DNA from: CAZVJA01 sp964626885
GTDB taxonomy: Bacteria > Planctomycetota > Planctomycetia > Planctomycetales > Planctomycetaceae
DNA: 20,409 nucleotides
Reading direction: 5' to 3'
Assembly: GCA_964626885.1 (NCBI GenBank)
Contig: CAZVJA010000085.1
Span: forward strand, 1 to 20,409
In this document: positions 15,351-20,409 of the stretch, piece after piece
Numbering within the stretch: position 1 is the stretch's first letter
Layout: each line of letters opens with the position of its first letter
Notes under the pieces: generated by a model
Told to the model about the DNA's origin: nothing
Seen by the model: only the letters and a program-made list of their open reading frames with translations
Database searches by the model: none
Program-made: the position numbers and the translations under genes

Positions 15351-15379
15351 ATTCTGACCGGTTGCTGGCGCCGTGTAAA
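15351..15379 (-). promoter_or_regulatory. Promoter of the His-rich gene with adjoining palindrome
   Basis: On the minus strand TTTACA (15374-15379), 17 bases, CAGAAT (15351-15356) fits a sigma-70 promoter about 40 bp before the ATG. The palindrome GAATTATTC (15380-15388) touches the -35 box and is AT-rich against a GC-rich background. It could be a repressor or activator site. Confidence 0.4.
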
Positions 15380-15515
15380 GAATTATTCCGTGAAATCAGC
15401 TCCGTCTTTTGTCCTCCAGCGATTCCAAGAACCGGCGTGGCATAATTGGTTGACCTGGGCGCAAGTCATTTCCGCGCCAGGGAAAACCCGCCTGTCCCCC
15501 CCGGCTAAAGACCGC

Positions 15516-15521
15516 TATAAT
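15516..15521 (+). promoter_or_regulatory. TATAAT -10 box upstream of lipoprotein gene
   Basis: A perfect TATAAT lies 72 bp before the lipoprotein start, in sequence otherwise rich in C and G. The -35 position is poor (TGTCCC-like). A dyad CCTGGGCGC / GCGCCAGG (15454-15462, 15474-15481, one bulged G) lies 34 bp upstream. It may drive the lipoprotein, toroid and NPCBM genes together. Confidence 0.35.
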
Positions 15522-15592
15522 TCCTGGCCTGGGGGAATGGAATCCTACGGCCCGCTTATTCGCCGGCGGGGGCGTGAAGGGAATTTGAACGT

Positions 15593-15889
15593 ATGAGACG
15601 TTGTGCGTTGTGTGCCCTGCTGTTGCTGACAGGTTGCTTCAATACCCGAGTTCCAAACTTCATGAACCGCAGCCCCGCAGTGGAGAAGAGAGCCTTCAGC
15701 CTGCACGATCCTCTTCCGGAGCAGGATGCCGGTCCGGATACTTTTTCCCGGCCACGCGGATTCATCGATCAGCGGAGCGAGCCGCGGCGAACGGTAGAAG
15801 GGCGACCTTTGTTGGACAACGCACCGACAGGTCTGGGTGTTCAACCGGGGCCGGGAACTTCCGAATATCCCGAGGTCGTACCGCAATGA
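15593..15889 (+). CDS. Small lipoprotein of unknown function
   Basis: A 98-residue protein with a lipoprotein signal: basic MRRC, hydrophobic ALCALLLL, then lipobox LTGC with Cys15 as the lipid site. The mature part is polar, Pro/Arg-rich and probably disordered, with GPDTFSRPRGFIDQRSEPRR (47-66) the most distinctive segment. AAGGGA lies about ten bases before the ATG at 15593, and a TATAAT box lies further upstream. It is followed after 74 bp by the toroid gene on the same strand, so a shared transcript is likely. No known domain was recognised; a planctomycete-specific envelope lipoprotein is an inference. An overlapping open frame at 15601 is a shadow without a lipobox. Confidence 0.7.
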   Translation: MRRCALCALLLLTGCFNTRVPNFMNRSPAVEKRAFSLHDPLPEQDAGPDTFSRPRGFIDQRSEPRRTVEGRPLLDNAPTGLGVQPGPGTSEYPEVVPQ

Positions 15890-15894
15890 TACGA

Positions 15895-15935
15895 TGACCG
15901 GCGGTCAATTCGACTGCCGTGGTGTGAAGTTCACA
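15895..15935. promoter_or_regulatory. Two 13-bp palindromes before the toroid gene
   Basis: TGACCG-G-CGGTCA (15895-15907) and TGTGAA-G-TTCACA (15923-15935) are each perfect 6-bp dyads around a single G, with centres 28 bp apart, in the 74-bp gap after the lipoprotein stop. One-base loops do not favour RNA hairpins, so dimeric regulator sites are the more natural reading. The sequences of the two differ, so one shared regulator is doubtful. Confidence 0.35.
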
Positions 15936-15963
15936 TAGTGGCACGCGCCAAAGGGGGGCGGTC

Positions 15964-17037
15964 GTGCGAATGTGGTGGCGCCGCTTAATTGTTGGAGCAT
16001 TGCTGGTCGCCGTTGGAGCGCCCCGGCTGATTGCTGCGCCTCCGGCCGATGATCCGGCGAAGTCGGTCGAAACGAGCGGGCGGGAATTCATCACTCCCGA
16101 AACTCAGGCCGCCATCGATCGTGGGCTGGCGTTTCTCGCGGCACGGCAGAACCTCGACGAAGGTTTCTTCGGCGGAGAACACAAACTGAGCCGCAACGTC
16201 GCGGTCAACGGCCTCTGCGGGCTGGCATTTCTCTCCGGGGGCAACACTCCGGAGCGCGGCAAATACGGCAAACATGTGGATCGCGTGCTCACGTATATCC
16301 TCTCTCGCGCCCGCCCGAACGGATATATCATCGACGAAGAAAGCGCTCTGCACGGGCCGATGTACGGGCATGGGTTCGCGACGCTGTTTCTGGCGGAGGT
16401 GTACGGCATGACGCCGCGCCCCGAAGTGCGCGACAAACTCGAGCTTGCCATCAAGCTGATCGTCAATACACAAAACGACGAAGGGGGATGGAGATATCAA
16501 CCCCAACCGAAAGATGCCGACCTGTCGGTGACGGTTTGCCAGATTATGGCCTTGCGGGCGGCCCGCAACTGCGGGATTTATGTGCCGAAGGAGACCGTCG
16601 ACCGCTGCACCGAATACGTCAAACGGAGCCAGAATGCCGACGGCGGATTTCGGTACCAACTCAATCCCTCTTCGCAGGTGACGTTCGGTCTCACGTCCGC
16701 GGGTGTGGTAGCGCTCTACAGCGCGGGGACGTACAAAGGGGACGAGATCGATCGCGGACTTGCGTTTCTCCAGCAATTCCGTCCAGGGGAAGTTCGCCGC
16801 CGCCCGATCATCCATTACTACTACAGCCACTATTACGGCGTACAGGCGATGTGGCATGCCGGTGGCAAGCAATGGCGGCAGTGGTACCCCGCCGTCCGTG
16901 ATGAATTGGTCAACGGCTCATTTCGCTTGCCGGGAGGGGGATGGACCGATCCTTCCAACGGCGATGAATACGCGACGGCGATGGCCTGCATCATTCTTCA
17001 ATCTCCCAATAACTTCCTACCGATTTTTCAGCGATGA
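15964..17037 (+). CDS. Secreted prenyltransferase/squalene-cyclase-like alpha/alpha-toroid protein
   Basis: A 357-residue protein with a signal peptide (hydrophobic 8-24, LIAA then PPADD). The mature part has the repeats of the squalene cyclase/prenyltransferase toroid: IDRGLAFLAARQ (51-62), NDEGGWRYQP (171-180), NADGGFRYQL (224-233), IDRGLAFLQQF (262-272) and PGGGWTDPSNGDEYATAMACIIL (323-345). The cyclase acid motif DxDD is not intact (DADLS at 184-188), and the protein is exported, so terpene cyclisation is unlikely. Many planctomycetes carry such secreted toroids with no known role. The start is GTG at 15964 with AAGGGGGG upstream; an ATG at 15970 is the alternative. Its stop overlaps the next gene's start by 4 bp (ATGA), predicting coupled translation. 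Confidence 0.88.
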   Translation: MRMWWRRLIVGALLVAVGAPRLIAAPPADDPAKSVETSGREFITPETQAAIDRGLAFLAARQNLDEGFFGGEHKLSRNVAVNGLCGLAFLSGGNTPERGKYGKHVDRVLTYILSRARPNGYIIDEESALHGPMYGHGFATLFLAEVYGMTPRPEVRDKLELAIKLIVNTQNDEGGWRYQPQPKDADLSVTVCQIMALRAARNCGIYVPKETVDRCTEYVKRSQNADGGFRYQLNPSSQVTFGLTSAGVVALYSAGTYKGDEIDRGLAFLQQFRPGEVRRRPIIHYYYSHYYGVQAMWHAGGKQWRQWYPAVRDELVNGSFRLPGGGWTDPSNGDEYATAMACIILQSPNNFLPIFQR

Positions 17038-18353
17038 CCGCCAAACGTCTCTATTCTCTGTTTCTGCGATTCGCGAGGCTGCTACGATTTCGGCTTGCGA
17101 ACCGGACGGGTATGTTCGCATCCGCTCTTTTCGTTGCGATGCTCGTTTCCGGAACGTCAGACTCTCACGCGGCGGAACCCGCGGAAGGGCCAAAGCAGGA
17201 AAACCGGGAGGAATCGGCCGTTGCTTATGACGTTGAGGGGCGGTCGATCGTCGGAGGATTGGCTGCCATCGACGAGAACGGCGTGACCCTTGTCGACAAA
17301 GCCATGCAGCAAACCCGTCTGGAACGGCGCAATCTCATCTCACTCCGGTTCCCAACGCGCGGCTTTTCCGCGGCAGGGCCGCGCAGCATGGTGTTTCTTG
17401 ACAACGGAGACCGATTTGCGGTCAGCCCGCAAACCTTAAAAGAGGAAACTCTCGCCGCGAAATGGCTGAGTTTTCAAGGTGCCCCGCCGCTGGCGATTCC
17501 CATCGAGACTGTGCGGGGGATGTTTCTCAATGTTCCTGAAATCGCGGAGGTGCAGCGCCGCGCGCGTCTCGAACTTCTCGACCGCACGGAAGCATCAGAC
17601 CTGCTGTTGTTGCAGAACGATGACCGAATGACCGGCGAGTTGAAGGGGATCGACCAGGAATTCGTCACGCTCCAAAACGGTACGGGAGAAGTCCGCGTCG
17701 AGCGGGGGCGCATTCGTTGGATCGGCTGCAACAGGGAACTCATCAGTTTTCCAACCGGGCCGGAACCTGCCGCAATCCTCACACTGACAGATGGATCGCG
17801 GATTACCATCCGGGCGATCAAACTGGATGAGGCGGGAATGTTGAGCATCGACGCAGCCTATGGAGGAGCAATCCAGCTTCCAATCTCATCTCTCACGTCG
17901 ATTTTGTTCCTCGGGGATTCAAAGTCGTATCTCTCCGATCGGAAAGAAGTCGAGTATCAATTCACGCCGTTTCTCTCGACAATGTGGCAGCTGCGCAAGG
18001 ATCGCGCTGTCGACGGGGGACCGTTGCAGATTCGGGGTGTCGAATACATGAAAGGGCTGGGGTTGCACAGCCAGAGCCGGGTTCGTTATCGCCTCGACGC
18101 GGGGGACCGGCGATTCCGTGCCGTCGTTGGAATCGATGATTCCGCGAACGGCGAAGGGAGCGTGAAATTCGCCGTCGAGCTCGATGGTCGAAAGGTCTTC
18201 GAGAGCGCCGAGTTGACCGGCAAAGATCCCGCCGTTTTCGTCGGGCCGATCGATGTGACCGGCGCGCAAGAACTGACCCTGGTCGTCGAATTCGGCGAAC
18301 AGGCGGATGTTCTCGATCGCGCCGACTGGTGCGAAGCTGTGCTCATTCGCTGA
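17034..18353 (+). CDS. Exported protein with C-terminal NPCBM-like carbohydrate-binding domain
   Basis: A 439-residue protein. A long N-terminus with a hydrophobic stretch (27-39) and SHAAEPA (44-50) looks like a signal peptide. Residues about 65-295 hold repeated beta units of the form L-x-D/N-G/D-x-R-x-x-x-x followed by a strand and an I-x-x-I step (LDNGDRFAV at 122-130, LQNDDRMTGELKGI at 193-206, LTDGSRITIRAIKL at 251-264). Residues about 303-439 match NPCBM: FTPFLSTMWQLRKDR, GVEYMKGLGLHSQSRVRYRL (335-354), FRAVVGIDDSANGEGSVKFA, and the final DRADWCEAVLIR. NPCBM binds glycans in secreted proteins of other bacteria. It overlaps the toroid gene by 4 bp, so both are made together and probably act together at the cell surface. 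No catalytic domain is seen. Confidence 0.87.
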   Translation: MTAKRLYSLFLRFARLLRFRLANRTGMFASALFVAMLVSGTSDSHAAEPAEGPKQENREESAVAYDVEGRSIVGGLAAIDENGVTLVDKAMQQTRLERRNLISLRFPTRGFSAAGPRSMVFLDNGDRFAVSPQTLKEETLAAKWLSFQGAPPLAIPIETVRGMFLNVPEIAEVQRRARLELLDRTEASDLLLLQNDDRMTGELKGIDQEFVTLQNGTGEVRVERGRIRWIGCNRELISFPTGPEPAAILTLTDGSRITIRAIKLDEAGMLSIDAAYGGAIQLPISSLTSILFLGDSKSYLSDRKEVEYQFTPFLSTMWQLRKDRAVDGGPLQIRGVEYMKGLGLHSQSRVRYRLDAGDRRFRAVVGIDDSANGEGSVKFAVELDGRKVFESAELTGKDPAVFVGPIDVTGAQELTLVVEFGEQADVLDRADWCEAVLIR

Positions 18354-18457
18354 GCATGCCGTGCTAGCGCTGTTGTGCGGCGGAGAAAGCAGTCTTGCGG
18401 AAAAGCGCTTTGAGAGCATGACCCGCGACGTTGTTGCCGGTTTCTCGCCAGTTAAGA

Positions 18458-19165
18458 TCAGACTTCGGCGGTCTCCGCATTCTCTGATCGGAAGCGATAG
18501 CCGACGCCGCGCACGGTTTCGATTAAATCCGCCCGATCCTCCAGCTTGAGCCGCAAAGACCGAATGTGAACGTCGATCGTGCGTTCGAGGGCGTTTGCGT
18601 CTTCCCCGCGGCAGATGTCCATCAACTCATTTCGGCTGAAGGGACGACCCGGCTGGCGGGCCAGCGTCCACAAGATGCGGAACTCCGTGGGAGTCAACGG
18701 GAGTTCGACTCCCTCCATCCGGGCAACATGGTTCAGCCTGTCGATCTCGACTCCGTGTGCCGAGACGCGGTCGGTTGCCGCCACTTGCCCCGGAGTGCGG
18801 CGGAGCAGCGCGCGGATGCGGTGGATCAACGGTTTCAGCTTGAACGGCTTGGCGACGTAGTCATCGGCCCCCATGCTGAACCCGACGATTTCGTCCACCT
18901 CTTCACTGCGAGCCGTCAACATGAGGATGCGAATGTGCTGCGTCCGCGGATCGCTTCGTAATTGGCGACAGACTTGCAGGCCGTCAATCACCGGCAGCAT
19001 CAGATCGAGAATGACGAGATCCGGAAGGGTCGTCTGTGCGCGCGTCAAGCCCGTTTGACCGTCGCTGGCGACGGAGACCTCGTAACCTTCCTTGGTCAAG
19101 TTGTATGTCAGGACATCGACGAGCGCCCGCTCATCCTCGATCACGAGAATCGACTGTTTGCTCAT
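18458..19165 (-). CDS. phoB: Phosphate regulon response regulator PhoB (OmpR/PhoB family)
   Basis: A 235-residue two-domain regulator. The receiver (about 4-118) has the acidic pair Glu10/Asp11, phospho-acceptor Asp54 in LVILDLMLPVIDG, Thr84 and Lys107 in YVAKPF. The winged-helix DNA-binding domain (about 130-227) has LTPTEFRILWTLARQPGRPFSR and RTIDVHIRSLRLKLED, ending GVGYRF. On phosphorylation by its kinase it binds Pho-box-like sites and activates phosphate scavenging genes. The open frame extends 57 codons upstream into phoU; the family start MSKQSILVIEDE is at 19165. phoU ends 10 bp upstream and a PhoR-like kinase lies beyond it, which supports the PhoB call over other OmpR-type regulators. 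Confidence 0.88.
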   Translation of the reverse strand: MSKQSILVIEDERALVDVLTYNLTKEGYEVSVASDGQTGLTRAQTTLPDLVILDLMLPVIDGLQVCRQLRSDPRTQHIRILMLTARSEEVDEIVGFSMGADDYVAKPFKLKPLIHRIRALLRRTPGQVAATDRVSAHGVEIDRLNHVARMEGVELPLTPTEFRILWTLARQPGRPFSRNELMDICRGEDANALERTIDVHIRSLRLKLEDRADLIETVRGVGYRFRSENAETAEV

Positions 19166-19175
19166 ATCGAAAATA

Positions 19176-19862
19176 TCACCCGAGTTTTGCCGCCTCTTGA
19201 GGCTTCGGACTCGTGCGGTGGCGAATGATCGCCCCCTCGACAAGGTATACAACGTCTTCGGCGATGTTCGTGGCATGATCGGCGACGCGTTCGATGTGGC
19301 GAGACGCCGAAAACAGATGCATCGACGGCTCGACAAGATGCGGCGAGGATTTCATGATCTCCGTCAGCTCCACGATAATCTCGCGATTCATCGCATCGAC
19401 TGCGTCATCGTCGGCACAAACCGAGCGTGCCAGATCGCTGTCGAGTTCCACGTACGCGTCGATGCTGCGGTGCAACATGTCGAGCGCCATACGGGCCATC
19501 TGCTTGAGACGTTCGGGAACCGGAAGTTCCGACCAGCCCATCAAACTGCACGCGCGCTCCGCGATGTGCACACCGAGATCCGCCACACGTTCCAGTTCGC
19601 CCGAGATTTTGAGGACCGCCGCGATCCGCCGCAGATCCATCGCCACGGGTTGGTGTAGCGCCAAGGCCTTGAGGCATTCTTCCTCGATTCGGACGTCCCA
19701 GCGGTCGATCTCGTCATCGCGGCGTGCCAGCTCCGCAGCCACCGCGTCGCTGGGGTGGCTGAGCCCCTCGACCCCCTTCTGAACCATCTCCTCCACGATC
19801 GCGCACATCGACAGAATATCACGATGGATCGCTTCGATGTCCCGTATCAGGTGGATCGACAT
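19176..19862 (-). CDS. phoU: Phosphate-signalling regulator PhoU
   Basis: A 228-residue all-helical protein of the usual PhoU length. Two repeated halves are visible: RRDDEIDRWDVRIEEECLKAL with LRRIAAVLKISGELERVADLGVHIAERA (about 94-121), and a second copy with DDDAVDAMNREI and MHLFSASRHIERVADHATNIAEDVVYLVEG. The ER-x-x-D / HIERVADHATNIAE pair is the PhoU metal-cluster signature. PhoU links the phosphate transporter PstSCAB to PhoR and damps signalling when phosphate is plentiful. The open frame begins at 19916; I chose the ATG at 19862 (MSIHLIRDIEAIHRD), with AAGGGA upstream. phoB follows 10 bp downstream, so both probably share a transcript. The pst transporter genes are not in the window. 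Confidence 0.93.
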   Translation of the reverse strand: MSIHLIRDIEAIHRDILSMCAIVEEMVQKGVEGLSHPSDAVAAELARRDDEIDRWDVRIEEECLKALALHQPVAMDLRRIAAVLKISGELERVADLGVHIAERACSLMGWSELPVPERLKQMARMALDMLHRSIDAYVELDSDLARSVCADDDAVDAMNREIIVELTEIMKSSPHLVEPSMHLFSASRHIERVADHATNIAEDVVYLVEGAIIRHRTSPKPQEAAKLG

Positions 19863-19930
19863 GAATCGAAATTCCCTTCGGACGGGAGTTCTGACTGCCG
19901 TGATCACTACGATCACCCCTGTCTATGTCG

Positions 19931-19960
19931 ATTCTAGCAAGGGATCGAACTTCGTCACAA
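19931..19960 (-). promoter_or_regulatory. Promoter upstream of phoU-phoB
   Basis: On the minus strand TTGTGA (19955-19960), 18 bases, then TGC and TAGAAT (19931-19936), an extended -10 box, lie about 70 bp before the phoU ATG. The motif TGCTAGAATCG here recurs with one change as TGCTAGAGTCG at 19967-19977. No clear Pho box was found by eye. Confidence 0.45.
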
Positions 19961-20091
19961 TGGGTGCGACTCTAGCAGCGGCGTGTCAATTTTCCGCCAG
20001 GGTTTTCGTTAAGATCCCGTGAAGACCAGGCGCGGGGTTCCCTGGGGGGATGAGAATTCCGTTCGATGAGCCGGCGAGATAAGACGCAAGC

Positions 20092-20111
20092 CCCCTTCAA
20101 AAACGAAGGGG
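20092..20111 (-). terminator. Hairpin after the histidine kinase gene
   Basis: CCCCTTC (20092-20098), AAAAAC, GAAGGGG (20105-20111) is a perfect 7-bp stem with a 6-base loop, 25 bp after the kinase stop in the leftward direction. The tail GCTTGCGTCTTATCTC is only mildly T-rich. It probably ends or attenuates the kinase transcript before phoU. Confidence 0.5.
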
Positions 20112-20136
20112 CCTAATGCGGGGTATCTCTCCTGCG

Positions 20137-20409
20137 CTAGCCGACAGGCAGGCGGATTGTGAATTTGCTCCCCGCCCCGCTCCGGCTCTCAACCTCGATC
20201 AATCCGCCAAATGCCTGCGTCAGGTGCTTGACGATCGACAGCCCCAGTCCGGTCCCCCCCAACTCACGCGATCGAGCCTGATCGACGCGATAAAATCGCT
20301 CGAAAATCCGCGACTGGTGCTCGATCGGAATTCCCGGTCCGGTGTCCTCGACTTCGAGAACGGCTGTCCCCTGCTCCCGTCTCCAACGGACCGAGATTCG
20401 GCCACCGGC
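20137..20409 (-). CDS. PhoR-like sensor histidine kinase, C-terminal part (cut by window edge)
   Basis: The last 90 residues of a sensor kinase; the start is off the right edge. The fragment is the end of an HATPase domain: VLEVEDTGPGIP (G1 box, D-x-G-x-G), RIFERFYRVDQARSRELGGT (F box) and GTGLGLSIVKHLTQAFGG (G2 box), then SxxGxGSKFTIRLP before a TAG stop at 20137-20139. The RFYRVD-x-ARSRELGGTGLGLSIVKH string is typical of PhoR and close relatives. It lies directly upstream of phoU and phoB on the same strand, which supports phosphate sensing. Sensor and dimerisation domains cannot be checked here, so the symbol phoR is not given. Confidence 0.87.
   Translation of the reverse strand, partial: AGGRISVRWRREQGTAVLEVEDTGPGIPIEHQSRIFERFYRVDQARSRELGGTGLGLSIVKHLTQAFGGLIEVESRSGAGSKFTIRLPVG

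Noticed and set aside
16145..16550. Toroid as a functional squalene-hopene or terpene cyclase
   Set aside because: The DxDD acid motif is not intact (DADLS), the protein is about half the usual cyclase length, and it is exported.

Overview
The window looks like chromosomal DNA of a planctomycete (Planctomycetota, probably class Planctomycetia). It is GC-rich. It carries families that are hallmarks of that phylum: a DUF1559 pilin-like protein, a DUF1598 protein, a secreted squalene-cyclase-like toroid, an NPCBM-domain protein and a PEP-CTERM protein. Genes are mostly single or in short runs on both strands. No tRNA, rRNA, CRISPR array, insertion sequence or phage gene was recognised. The assignment rests on protein family content read by eye, not on a search.

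Left part (1-4804). The start of a SAM-dependent methyltransferase runs off the left edge. A Tat-exported NHL beta-propeller follows. It is divergent from a two-gene membrane O-acylation unit: an MBOAT acyltransferase plus an SGNH-type partner with an N-terminal anchor, the same logic as AlgI/AlgJ. This unit converges, only 11 bp apart, on a small HEXXH membrane protein that is translationally coupled to an upstream GNAT acetyltransferase.

Middle (5314-11658). A 156-bp divergent gap with a perfect 7-bp dyad leads to a PEP-CTERM secreted repeat protein. Next come a three-helix membrane protein with a histidine-rich tail, a repeat-rich intergenic stretch (hairpins at 7047-7163), an SDR oxidoreductase preceded by a membrane-anchored protein of unknown function, and a rightward set of RimI-like acetyltransferase, PKMT-type methyltransferase and DUF486 membrane protein.

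Right part (12068-20409). A secreted DUF1598 protein converges on a DUF1559 pilin-like protein, with a bidirectional terminator-like hairpin between them. A small secreted protein with 25 histidines is divergent from a rightward unit of lipoprotein, secreted alpha/alpha-toroid and NPCBM protein (the last two overlap by ATGA). This unit is the most likely candidate for a poorly described planctomycete cell-surface system. The window ends with a leftward phosphate-signalling locus: the C-terminus of a PhoR-like kinase, a hairpin, then phoU and phoB 10 bp apart.

Start codons were reset from the longest open frames where signal peptides, family N-termini or Shine-Dalgarno sequences pointed to an internal start.
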